64,000 nucleotides of DNA from Serpentinicella alkaliphila (lineage in GTDB: Bacteria > Bacillota > Clostridia > Peptostreptococcales > Natronincolaceae). This document shows positions 15,514 through 23,671 of this stretch, piece after piece. Each line of letters starts with the position of its first letter. Position 1 is the first letter of the stretch. The stretch covers positions 2,692,502-2,756,501 of the forward strand of contig NZ_CP058648.1 of NCBI RefSeq assembly GCF_018141405.1, written 5' to 3'. Below the pieces are notes generated by a model. That model saw nothing but the letters and a program-made list of their open reading frames with translations, was not told where the DNA came from and did not search any database. Both the position numbers and the translations under genes were made by a program.

Positions 15514-16506
15514 CTAAACTAATGTTTCATAAGCATTTATTAATTTATCAGCTACAATTTCCCACGTGAAATTATGTCTAATATGCTTTCTTAAAATATC
15601 ATTTCTTTCCTGCTTTATTGCTCTACTAATTTTTGTTTCAATATCATTTATGTTTTCATATGTAGAGTACAGAGCGTAATGTCCTAGGTAGTCCTTAGTA
15701 CTACCCTCTGCTGTAGTTAAAAGATTACACCCTGATAAACCAGCCTCTAGATTAACTAAACCTGGTATCTCATACCAGCTTACAAGTACATGTAATTTTG
15801 CAGCACTATAAAAGCTATTTAATTCATGATGATTTACCTTAGGTACATATATTAGTTCCTTATTATGCTTTAAGCACTCATAATAATAAGAATAGTCATT
15901 TATAGGCCCTACAAGTATTAATGGAATATTTAGTTTGTTAGCAACCTTTGAGAGAGTTAACTGGTTTTTGTGTGGAGATATTCTTCCTACGCATAAAATA
16001 AAATCCTCTAATTCATAAAGATTATAAAAGCGTTCGCTAGTATCTTCTTCAAAGATCGTATCTACACCATTAGGAATAACTTTATATGGTATACTTATGT
16101 TAAACTCTTTCTCTACCTCCTTCATCTCTGTTAAAGAACTAGGTAAGATAAGATTTGCATTTTGAAGCACTTCTTTCCTTAAAATGTTTTGCTTATACCA
16201 TCTGTAATGTAATATTTCCGTCCGTTTATTGAGAGCAATGTATTTTATATAATTCCAATATATTGGTGATATAACAATTTTTTTCTTATATTTTTTGGCA
16301 TTTTTATAAAATTGATAAGTATCTTCAATTCGAATTGTGTTAAATAAATGGATTAAATCATACTTTTCTAAATTAGCTCTAGGATCGCTTGATACCTCAA
16401 TTTGAAGGCCTCTTTTTAATAAGTATTCCATTGTCTTTGTGAGCTGTATACTATCCCCCGCCATATTATCTTTATAGTCTCTTCGTATATACATTAATAC
16501 CTTCAT
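15514..16506 (-). CDS. Family 1/GT-B glycosyltransferase
   Basis: About 330 residues with a GT-B fold. The C-terminal nucleotide-sugar binding half is clear: 'FILCVGRISPHKNQLTL', 'NIPLILVGP', 'HELNSFYSAAKLHVLVSWYEIPGLVNLEAGLSGCNLLT' with the E-x7-E type motif of GT4 enzymes. The N-terminal acceptor half is more divergent. The frame is open to 16623, but GGGGTG precedes the ATG at 16504-16506 ('MKVLMYIRRDYKD') and the longer version would run into the promoter of the divergent CAP gene. It lies upstream of rmlD in the same direction. Donor and acceptor unknown. Confidence 0.85.
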   Translation of the reverse strand: MKVLMYIRRDYKDNMAGDSIQLTKTMEYLLKRGLQIEVSSDPRANLEKYDLIHLFNTIRIEDTYQFYKNAKKYKKKIVISPIYWNYIKYIALNKRTEILHYRWYKQNILRKEVLQNANLILPSSLTEMKEVEKEFNISIPYKVIPNGVDTIFEEDTSERFYNLYELEDFILCVGRISPHKNQLTLSKVANKLNIPLILVGPINDYSYYYECLKHNKELIYVPKVNHHELNSFYSAAKLHVLVSWYEIPGLVNLEAGLSGCNLLTTAEGSTKDYLGHYALYSTYENINDIETKISRAIKQERNDILRKHIRHNFTWEIVADKLINAYETLV

Positions 16507-16644
16507 AAACGCACCCCATAGCACTATTTTTGTATGTTTCCAAATATTACCCAGCCAAATCGGTTGAAATATCAATATCGTTCCTGTATTATATAGACAA
16601 GAGGTTAAACAAAATAACTTCACAATCTGAAAGGAGAAATAATT

Positions 16645-17316
16645 ATGTTAAAGGTTAAATTATCCAGAAAGGTTGCTATATCAGTACTATCTACTACATT
16701 AGTTCTTTCTACAGTTACATTCCCAAGTGCATCAACTGTTTATAGGGTTGTATATAATCCAAACACAAATGTAGTTAGAACATCATCAAACTACTCAATA
16801 ACACAAATACTACAAAGATACAATATAAGAGTAGCACCTGTTCAGCAAACTTCAACTCCTATACAGCAACCTCAGGCTCCTGCTACTCAACCTCAGGCTC
16901 CTGTTCAACAACAGCCACAGCAAAATGTCTCTAATGCAAGACATTCTCTAACGGCAAATGAAGTTAAATTAGTTGAATTAGTTAACAGTGCAAGAGCAAA
17001 TGCTGGACTAGCACCACTGGCTATTGATGTTGATTTATCTTATGTTGCAAGAGTAAAATCGCAGGATATGCACGATAACAAGTATTTTTCACATACTTCA
17101 CCGACATATGGTTCACCTTTTGATATGATGAAAAAATTCGGTATTCAATATAGAAGTGCTGCAGAGAATATTGCTAGAACAAGCAGTGTAGAGTCTGCTC
17201 ACAATGGATTTATGAATTCTGAAGGTCACAGAAAAAATATAATGAACCCACGTTTTACTCATATAGGAATCGGTATATATAACGGTTACTATACTCAAAT
17301 GTTTATTCAAAAATAA
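16645..17316 (+). CDS. Secreted CAP/SCP-domain protein (YkwD-like)
   Basis: A 223-residue secreted protein. Residues 1-31 are a signal peptide with basic start and hydrophobic core, followed by a Pro/Gln-rich linker (about 65-95, repeated QPQAP-like units). A C-terminal CAP domain (about 103-223) has 'ELVNSARANAGLAPLAID', 'SQDMHDNKYFSHTSP', 'AENIA' and 'GHRKNIMNPRFTHIGIGI'. The conserved His/Glu residues of the CAP cavity are present. Such proteins are common in spore-forming Firmicutes (YkwD, SafA neighbours) and act at the cell or spore surface. AAGGAG precedes the ATG at 16645. It is divergent from the glycosyltransferase gene. Confidence 0.9.
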   Translation: MLKVKLSRKVAISVLSTTLVLSTVTFPSASTVYRVVYNPNTNVVRTSSNYSITQILQRYNIRVAPVQQTSTPIQQPQAPATQPQAPVQQQPQQNVSNARHSLTANEVKLVELVNSARANAGLAPLAIDVDLSYVARVKSQDMHDNKYFSHTSPTYGSPFDMMKKFGIQYRSAAENIARTSSVESAHNGFMNSEGHRKNIMNPRFTHIGIGIYNGYYTQMFIQK

Positions 17317-17327
17317 ATATATTAGAA

Positions 17328-17360
17328 TAAAAAACTGCCAAATTAATGGCAGTTTTTTTA
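17328..17360 (+). terminator. Terminator after the CAP-domain gene
   Basis: AAAAAACTGCCA-AATTAA-TGGCAGTTTTTTT, strong stem with T run; A run on the other side means it can also serve the minus-strand gene ending at 17380. Confidence 0.88.
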
Positions 17361-17379
17361 TTGTTTTATGTCGTAATTT

Positions 17380-18009
17380 TTATAGGTCTAGGTCTTCTAG
17401 TTGTCTTGGGAAGAACTCTGGGAATGGAGCTTCTTCAAACTCTTCACAAATATCATCTGGGAAGAACTCTTCACATTCAGGTGGCTCTGGACAGAATCCG
17501 AATGCTGGGATAAATAATTGTACTACTCCTACAACCTTAACAATCATAAATACACCTATTGCTAAAATAATAGAGTCTTTTGTGATGAATGGCTCGCTCA
17601 ATAATTGAGAAGCAGTTTCTAACACAATCTTAAATGTAAATTCATCTCTAGCTTCTGGTATAAACATAACTATATCTTTTTGTATTTCTGGAAGTTCTCC
17701 AACAATTTCAATTACTTTTCCTGTGTCAACATTTTTTAATTTTACTACAAATGTTACTAACACTCTAAATCTTACTCTGCTAAAGTTTGGTCTAGAAGGT
17801 ATTGGTGTAATTATTAATGAGCCATTTACTATTTCTCCTGGATTAAATCTTATGCCTAAAAATTCATACTCAAGACATCCTTCTGGTAAAGGTAATACAA
17901 ATTCTTCGAAGCATTCTCTTTGTTGACATTGAGCATATACTTTTTTAGCTATAATACATTCTGATTTAAAATCAGGAAAGTATGGATCATGTGTGAATCC
18001 ATTTGCCAT
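17380..18009 (-). CDS. Cys-containing protein of unknown function, ECI/GFC type (209 residues)
   Basis: I do not recognise a named family. The protein has no signal peptide, begins with a Cys-containing segment 'SECIIAKKVYAQCQQRECFEEF', continues with beta-strand-rich sequence, and has a hydrophobic stretch near residues 145-170 ('IILAIGVFMIVKVVGVVQLFI'). It ends in an acidic, Pro/Phe-rich tail after 'GFCPEPPECEEFFPDD'. It shares an ordered set of motifs (ECI-x(3)-KVY near the start, QL-x(5)-GFC near the end) with the protein at 45222-46142, and both are divergent from a coiled-coil protein gene. A spore-surface role would fit Cys-rich cytosolic proteins of spore formers, but that is inference. 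Confidence 0.7.
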   Translation of the reverse strand: MANGFTHDPYFPDFKSECIIAKKVYAQCQQRECFEEFVLPLPEGCLEYEFLGIRFNPGEIVNGSLIITPIPSRPNFSRVRFRVLVTFVVKLKNVDTGKVIEIVGELPEIQKDIVMFIPEARDEFTFKIVLETASQLLSEPFITKDSIILAIGVFMIVKVVGVVQLFIPAFGFCPEPPECEEFFPDDICEEFEEAPFPEFFPRQLEDLDL

Positions 18010-18223
18010 TTTTATTCCCCCTTACTTTTATTCCAACATATTATACAATACCAATATATGAGTTCTGGGATTAGAGTGTTACAAATATAGGCTTACATTT
18101 ACACTAAAGTTGAAATATTTTTTTGCATATGACATTTATTATTTACATTAATAAATATTAAAATTACAACATAGTATTGATTAAAGGGTAATATTATATA
18201 TTAATTTGAGGAGGTAAAATTAA

Positions 18224-19765
18224 ATGTCCTACTCTACAGAACAGCATTACTTAATCAAGACTAAAGATTACTTAAGCTATTTTTTCTATATAAATGAAGA
18301 TCAGAAATTGCACTATAAATTATTCAATTCATCGGCCCTTTATATGAAGGATGAACTAATATCTGATGATCAAATAATAGATTACTCTGGGTGTATAGAT
18401 AATTTAGATCAAATTCATTTACTATATTTAGATATAGCTGGAAATTTAAAATACGTTGTTGGTAGAAATAATAATTGGAATACAAAAGACATATCTAAAT
18501 TAGATATTGCATCAAATAATTATAGCTATTTTACAATATATATACAAAATAATTATACTCACCTTTTATATATAAAAACAAATTTATTAAATAAAGTGAT
18601 TTCATCAATAGAGCATATTTTCTGGGACAAAGCTACAATTGTTAAGAATAAGGTTACTACTTATATGCCTGGTAAGTATATTAGTCCATTTCATATAGAT
18701 ATAGATAGCACTGGAAGTATACATATGGTTTTTAAAGGTATTTATAAGAAAAATAATCAGCTATATTACTCTAGATTTAATATTAATACAAAAAAATGGA
18801 GCGCTAGCGAGATACTTACTGATCCATCATCTGACCACTCTCATCCTTTTATTCTTATTGATAAAAAAGATAATCTACATTTATGCTGGTGCACGGTTGT
18901 AAATAATAACTTTGTTTTGAGCTATAAAAGTAAAGAAAGACTAATTAATGTTAAGGAAAAATGGTCCGAGAAATTGACTCTCTCAGACCAAAATAGTAAC
19001 TATATCTCACCAGTGATTGTGCAGCATGGAAATAAAATAAAGATACTTAGTCGTCAAAATGACACAATTTCAGAAATAATCTCAGATAATTTTGGTACTA
19101 GTTGGAATCTCATTAAACATGAGAATTATAATAAATGTGAGCAGCCATTACTTGTGAAATATCATGCTAATTTATCTGATGAAAATGAACAGTATAAACT
19201 AAGGTATCTCTATGTTGAAGTTTCTGATCACATCAAGTCTTTAGGTACTGAAATATACATTAAATCCAAACCCACTACCAATACAATAAAACCAGCTCCT
19301 GAACAACCCAAACCAAAGGATTTAATTAAAGATATTACTAATGATGTTATCCCTTACAATAAAATTCAACATGATGATGATAATATTGAAGAAAAAATAT
19401 TAAGTATTATAAAAGACATTGATAGCTACATTAATGATATGGAGTCACATATTAAAAAACTAAGTGAAATTAAAAGTTATTTAAATTCTTCAAAAACAAC
19501 TGATACAAGTAAAGCAAATTCAAATGAACAAGAAATCCAATACCTTATAAAGTTTATAAAGGATGTGGAAAGTCAGCTACAGGTCTTAGAGGATGAAAAA
19601 CAAGAACTAATTAGAGAGCTAAACTATTATAATAAAAAGGTTGAGTATTTTGAAAATAAGCTTGTGGAATTAAAAAAACAATATTTAACTTTAGATGAAA
19701 TTGTTAATAAAGATATTGTTAAGGAAACAAGCTTACTCGATAAAATTATTAATTACTTCAAGTAA
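18224..19765 (+). CDS. Propeller-like repeat protein with C-terminal coiled coil (513 residues)
   Basis: No signal peptide is visible. The first about 340 residues contain spaced repeats of the form (I/L)HLLY-x-D-x-x-GNL-x-Y ('IHLLYLDIAGNLKYV', 'HLLYIKTN', 'IHMVFKGIYKKNNQLYYSRF', 'LHLCWCTVVNNNFVLSYKSK') and W-containing strands, which suggests a BNR-like beta-propeller. A Pro/Lys linker near residue 365 leads to a long coiled coil, roughly 390-505, ending 'LLDKIINYFK'. GAGGAGG precedes the ATG at 18224. It is divergent from the ECI/GFC-type gene at 17380 and its 3' end overlaps the convergent DUF3343 gene by 8 bases. Specific function unknown; a structural or surface role in spores or cells is possible. 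Confidence 0.72.
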   Translation: MSYSTEQHYLIKTKDYLSYFFYINEDQKLHYKLFNSSALYMKDELISDDQIIDYSGCIDNLDQIHLLYLDIAGNLKYVVGRNNNWNTKDISKLDIASNNYSYFTIYIQNNYTHLLYIKTNLLNKVISSIEHIFWDKATIVKNKVTTYMPGKYISPFHIDIDSTGSIHMVFKGIYKKNNQLYYSRFNINTKKWSASEILTDPSSDHSHPFILIDKKDNLHLCWCTVVNNNFVLSYKSKERLINVKEKWSEKLTLSDQNSNYISPVIVQHGNKIKILSRQNDTISEIISDNFGTSWNLIKHENYNKCEQPLLVKYHANLSDENEQYKLRYLYVEVSDHIKSLGTEIYIKSKPTTNTIKPAPEQPKPKDLIKDITNDVIPYNKIQHDDDNIEEKILSIIKDIDSYINDMESHIKKLSEIKSYLNSSKTTDTSKANSNEQEIQYLIKFIKDVESQLQVLEDEKQELIRELNYYNKKVEYFENKLVELKKQYLTLDEIVNKDIVKETSLLDKIINYFK

Positions 19766-20048
19766 TAGCCACCTTTTTATATGAATTTCTTCCATTGATT
19801 TTCTCAACTAGATAAATTCCGGATATATTTTTCTTTAGGTTCGCTGACTCATCAAGTAATAGCTTTAAATCATCTTGCTCATTAAATTTTATTGAGTAAC
19901 TACAACCTGATTTAATTCTACATGGCGTAGAGATAAGTAGATATTTATTTGGATGAGTACTCTTAAAATAGTGATACATTTGCATTGCATGATTTCTTGA
20001 TTCATAAACAGCTATAAAATATGTTTGTGCAGGGCTTACTTTGTACAT
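19758..20048 (-). CDS. DUF3343 (putative Se/S carrier-like) protein
   Basis: A 96-residue protein with the DUF3343 pattern: 'TYFIAVYESRNHAMQMYHYFK', then 'YLLISTPCRIKSGCSYSIKF' with the conserved Cys in S-G-C-S, followed by a short alpha/beta remainder. The family is annotated as putative Se/S carrier-like because of similarity to small sulfur-relay proteins, but its job is not established. AGGAGG lies before the ATG at 20048. The gene is alone, convergent with the propeller/coiled-coil gene, and upstream of nothing in the same direction except its own promoter region. The extended C-terminal segment after residue 55 is longer than in the smallest members. Confidence 0.75.
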   Translation of the reverse strand: MYKVSPAQTYFIAVYESRNHAMQMYHYFKSTHPNKYLLISTPCRIKSGCSYSIKFNEQDDLKLLLDESANLKKNISGIYLVEKINGRNSYKKVAIT

Positions 20049-20124
20049 GTATAATCCTCCTGTTCTTTTAATTAGGATTTATACTAACAATATATGATAG
20101 TCATATTAACATGTTACGAAAAAT

Positions 20125-20159
20125 AATAACCATTCTTATTTATATTAAGAATGGTTATT
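20125..20159 (-). terminator. Terminator overlapping the 3' end of rarA
   Basis: Arms AATAACCATTCTTA and TAAGAATGGTTATT are perfect complements; on the minus strand the stem includes the last rarA codons and is followed by ATTTTT. Confidence 0.75.
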
Positions 20160-21467
20160 TTTTAATAGATTTAAGTGTTTTGATATTATTTTCTCATATC
20201 CATTTTCCGTTGGACTATAATATGTTTTACCCTCAAGCTCTTTAGGCATATACTGCTGTTTAACGTAATTATTCGGATAACTATGGGGATATAAATAATC
20301 TAGCCCGTGTCCTAGCTTACTTGCACCACTATAGTGGGAATCCTTTAAATGATTTGGAATTGTACTATTAATATTGTGAACATCCTGTAGAGCCATATTA
20401 ATACCCATATAAGAAGCATTGCTTTTAGGAGCACTGGCTAAATAGGAAGTTGCTTGGGCTAGAGTTATTCTCGCTTCAGGCATACCTATAATCTGTACTG
20501 CACTATGGGCTGCTATTGCTATGTTAATTGCAAGGGGATCCGCATTACCAACGTCCTCCGAGGCACTAATTATTAGTCTCCTGGCTATAAACTCTGGATC
20601 CTCCCCTGCATATATCATCTTAGCTAAATAATGCAATGCCGCATCTGGGTCACTACCTCTAATACTTTTTATAAAAGCTGAAATTGTATCATAATGATTA
20701 TCTCCATCCTTATCATAATGAACAGCCTTCTTTTGTATAGATTCCTGTGCAACGCCTAAATCTATTATTACTTTACCCTCTACATTAGGATACGAACTTA
20801 GGCAGGCGATCTCTAAAGCATTCAATGCCCTTCTAGCGTCCCCATTAGCTATAGTTGCAATATGATCTAAAGCCTCCTCACTAATTTCAACTAATAGATT
20901 ACCAAATCCATACTCTTTGTTTTGCAAAGCCTTTAATAATATTGCTTTAATAGCTTTCTCATTAAGTAATTCAAGCTTTAGCAAGGTAGTTCTTGAGATT
21001 AAAGCCTTATTAATTTCAAAAAAAGGATTCTCTGTTGTAGCACCTATTAATGTCAATAAACCATTCTCAACATAAGGTAAAAGTGCATCCTGTTGATTTT
21101 TCGAGAAGCGATGAATCTCATCTATAAACACAATACATTTTTTTCCATATATAGTTGTTATTTCGTTAGCCTTATTAACTAATTCTCTTATTTCCTTTAC
21201 CCCACTATTAACTGCATTTAAAGTAAAAAATGTTCCACCTATTTCATTTGCCAGTACGTGAGCCAATGTCGTTTTTCCAGTACCAGGTGGTCCATATAAA
21301 ATAATTGAGGGTAATTTCTTTGACTGAATACATCTCATTAAAAACTTATTATTGCTTAAAATGTGATCCTGTCCAACTATATCAGAAAGTTTTCTAGGTC
21401 TCATTCTATCCGCTAAGGGGGCAAGTGCCTCCATGTTTTTCTCTTGTACCATATCAAATAAGTTCAA
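20145..21467 (-). CDS. rarA: Replication-associated recombination ATPase RarA (MgsA/YrvN)
   Basis: A 440-residue AAA+ ATPase of the RarA/WRNIP1 family, acting on stalled replication forks with SSB. Visible: 'PLADRMRPRKLSDIVGQDH', Walker A 'YGPPGTGKTTLAH', Walker B 'CIVFIDEIHRFSKNQQDALLP', sensor 1 'IGATTENPFFEINKAL', arginine-finger region and the C-terminal tetramerisation domain ('SEDVGNADPLAINIA'). I prefer the TTG at 21467 (giving 'MNLFDMVQEKN..', as in homologues) with AAGGTG 6 bases upstream; a GTG at 21476 is in frame but overlaps that site. In Bacillus rarA lies next to the iscS/cymR cluster and tcdA; here a surface-gene block separates it from iscR. Confidence 0.95.
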   Translation of the reverse strand: MNLFDMVQEKNMEALAPLADRMRPRKLSDIVGQDHILSNNKFLMRCIQSKKLPSIILYGPPGTGKTTLAHVLANEIGGTFFTLNAVNSGVKEIRELVNKANEITTIYGKKCIVFIDEIHRFSKNQQDALLPYVENGLLTLIGATTENPFFEINKALISRTTLLKLELLNEKAIKAILLKALQNKEYGFGNLLVEISEEALDHIATIANGDARRALNALEIACLSSYPNVEGKVIIDLGVAQESIQKKAVHYDKDGDNHYDTISAFIKSIRGSDPDAALHYLAKMIYAGEDPEFIARRLIISASEDVGNADPLAINIAIAAHSAVQIIGMPEARITLAQATSYLASAPKSNASYMGINMALQDVHNINSTIPNHLKDSHYSGASKLGHGLDYLYPHSYPNNYVKQQYMPKELEGKTYYSPTENGYEKIISKHLNLLKNNHS

Positions 21468-21476
21468 ATTTATCAC

Positions 21477-21645
21477 CTTACTTTATTTTTATTTACTAAA
21501 AAGAAATCTGACTAAATATACAATATCAGATTTCTTCTAATTATTATAGACTTTATTAATAATTTAAAGTTAGAATTATAGGCACAAAAAAGTCTGCATT
21601 AACACAATATGTATACATTAACATAAATTTGCACAAAAACAAGTT
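21477..21645. other. AT-rich spacer upstream of rarA
   Basis: Contains a weak inverted repeat (AAATCTGA..TCAGATTT, 21506-21535) and no supported gene. It is the upstream part of a 570-base gap between rarA and the broken ybaK. Confidence 0.5.
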
Positions 21646-21905
21646 ATGGCTACAAGCTAATTGAACAAGAAATAATGCCTGACCGTATTCACCTTTTTAT
21701 ATCTGCCCCACCTACTGTTGCTCTGCAAATATATAGTTAGAGCATTGAAAACATATCTGACAATGTAGTGTTTAAAGAATTTCTGAAACTAAAACAGGCA
21801 ATATTGTAGGGCAGTGTTTTTCGGAGCAGAGTGTATTATATTGTTACTGGGGGCACAGTGTCCTCATAAACAATTCAAAGATTATACAAAAAAAGAACGT
21901 ATAAT
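21646..21905 (+). pseudogene. Remnant of an IS200/IS605 Y1 transposase (TnpA)
   Basis: Translating the plus strand gives recognisable TnpA pieces: 'GYKLIEQEIMPDRIHLFISAPPTVALQ' (normally ..MPDHVHLF.SAPP..AP), then after several stop codons and frame changes 'GSVFRSRVYYIVTGGTVSS' (normally ..G.LWSEGYYIGTAG.VS). The first His of the HUH metal-binding motif is Arg (DRIH), the N-terminal part is missing and stops interrupt the rest, so this is an old dead copy. No matching ends or TnpB gene were found nearby. Confidence 0.75.
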
Positions 21906-22034
21906 TTTTTAGGCTATTGTATATAGAAATTATTAGCGTAATTCATCCTCCAAAATAAACAACTGAGGTTTTCTTGTGGTAATATATAAAATAAGATTTG
22001 AGATAATAATACTATGATTTTGGAGTGATAGTTC

Positions 22035-22508
22035 ATGACGTTTAAAACTAATGTAATGAGATTTTTAGATAAAGCTAAAGTAGAATATAAAAGTCATTGT
22101 TATACAAATACAAATGCTGTTTGTGGCATTGATGTTGCAAATGTTTTAAATCAGAATTCCAAGCAAGTTTTTAAAACACTTGTAACAGTAGGTGGAACTA
22201 ATAAATATTATGTATTTTTAGTTCCTGTTGCAGATGAATTAGATTAAAAAAAAGCTGCTAATAGTGTAAATGAGAAAGCAATTAAAATGCTGAAATCAAA
22301 AGATTTATTGTATATTACAGGGTATGTACATGGAGGTTGTTCACCCGTTGGTATGAAAAAAAGTTTTATAACTACGATTGATGTATCAGCAGCCAATTTT
22401 GAAACTATTATATTTAGTGCCGGGAAAATTGGTTATCAAGTGGAGGTAAGCCTTGAAGAATTAAGAAAGGTTATTACATTTAGTTTATACGACATTATTC
22501 AAGCATAA
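22035..22508 (+). pseudogene. ybaK: Cys-tRNA(Pro) deacylase YbaK/EbsC, interrupted by one in-frame stop
   Basis: The gene starts at ATG 22035 (weak GGAG upstream) with 'KTNVMRFLDKAKVEYKSHCY', 'VCGIDVANVLNQNSKQVFKTLV' and 'YYVFLVPVADELD', then hits TAA at 22245-22247. In the same frame it resumes 'KKAANSVNEKAIKMLKSKDL', 'YITGYVHGGCSPVGMKK' and 'FSAGKIGYQVEVSLEEL' to 22508. Homologues have leucine at the stop position (..ELDLKKAAK..), so a single TTA-to-TAA change explains the break. The enzyme hydrolyses Cys mischarged on tRNA-Pro. No frameshift is present. It is probably a recent pseudogene, or a sequencing error. Confidence 0.88.
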
Positions 22509-22540
22509 GAAGTGTTTTAGATTGGCTCACTCTTCAGTAA

Positions 22541-22585
22541 AAAGAATGGTCTATCACACTCAGTTGATATGCCATTCTTTTTTTG
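22541..22585 (+). terminator. Terminator after ybaK
   Basis: AAAAAGAATGG, loop of about 20 bases, CCATTCTTTTTTT. Confidence 0.8.
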
Positions 22586-22625
22586 TATGCAAAATAACAG
22601 TATTCTTTCTTGTTTGTTTATCCGA

Positions 22626-23612
22626 CTATTTAGAAAAATCTTTAAAAATTCTATCTGCTAGTTCTTTTTCATTTGTATTATTATTAAGAATTCCAGTTTC
22701 CTTAAATTCTTTAATTGCAATATCTATTGCTCTCTTTCCACCTTCAACACTTGGGTTATAATTAAATCCTTCTAATAATTCAAGTGCATATTCCTTTGTA
22801 CCGGATATATGTCCTTTGTCTAATAGAATATCTACGGTTTCTTCTTTATTATCCTGTACCCACTCAGCGGCTTTCATAACTGCTTTAGTTATAGCTTCTG
22901 CTGATTCTGGATCGTTACGTAAAAACCCACCTCTAAATGTTAATAAACAGCAATACTCCCCAGAAAAATCATGGTCATGTGTACTAGAACGAATAAAGTC
23001 TACTTTACCTTCATCAACCCAATTAAGAGAAACTTGCTCTGTAGTTACGGCAGCCTGAATTTCCCCATTTTCTAATGCAGTGATTAATTGCTGAGCAGGA
23101 TAGTCTCTCCACTCAAAATCCTCTGGGTTTAGCCCTTCTTTTAATATTGATCTATAAGCAAAATTCATTGGCACTCCACCAATACCACCTGATACACCAA
23201 TAACCTTACCCTTTAAATCATTAAAAGAATTATATCTTGAATTTTTCAGTGATACCGCAGCTAAACAGCCAGTGTGTATACCTGTCGTAAATACTAAATC
23301 TAAACCTGATTCTACAGGTTTTAACCAAGACATTAGTAATCCATCAGTTACATCAACCTTGCCAGTTGCTAATCCATCCCTCAAAGTTGGATAATCTCCT
23401 TTAAAAAGAGTTACATCAAAACCTGCTTCCTCTAAAAATCCTTTTTCATAAGCCATTAATAAAGCTGCTTGACATACGGAACCACTCTGTCCTAAAGTTA
23501 TTTTTTTAAGTTCAGAGCTAGTATCTTTTTGTTTAGCGCAGCCTACTAAAAAACTTGCTAAAACAGATAAAACAATTAAAATGATTACTTTACTTTTGAC
23601 TATACCTTTCAT
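22626..23612 (-). CDS. ABC transporter substrate-binding lipoprotein (SsuA/TauA-like)
   Basis: A 328-residue lipoprotein: signal peptide residues 1-25 with lipobox 'LVGC' (Cys25), then an NMT1/SsuA-like periplasmic-binding fold ('KKITLGQSGSVCQAALLMAYEKGFLEEAGFDVTLFKG', 'DVTDGLLMSWLKPVESGLDL', 'VSGGIGGVPMNFAYRSILKEGLNPEDFEW'). The family binds sulfonates, taurine, nitrate, aromatic sulfonates or thiamine precursors; the substrate here is not clear. It is last in a permease-ATPase-binding protein operon on the minus strand. GGAGG lies upstream of the ATG at 23612. The nearby YezD-like gene hints at sulfur metabolism, but that is weak evidence. Confidence 0.9.
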   Translation of the reverse strand: MKGIVKSKVIILIVLSVLASFLVGCAKQKDTSSELKKITLGQSGSVCQAALLMAYEKGFLEEAGFDVTLFKGDYPTLRDGLATGKVDVTDGLLMSWLKPVESGLDLVFTTGIHTGCLAAVSLKNSRYNSFNDLKGKVIGVSGGIGGVPMNFAYRSILKEGLNPEDFEWRDYPAQQLITALENGEIQAAVTTEQVSLNWVDEGKVDFIRSSTHDHDFSGEYCCLLTFRGGFLRNDPESAEAITKAVMKAAEWVQDNKEETVDILLDKGHISGTKEYALELLEGFNYNPSVEGGKRAIDIAIKEFKETGILNNNTNEKELADRIFKDFSK

Positions 23613-23671
23613 CTTCTCTTCCTCCTTATTTTTATTTCACTCTTCAAAGAGTTGGAAAGCTTAAATACTAA

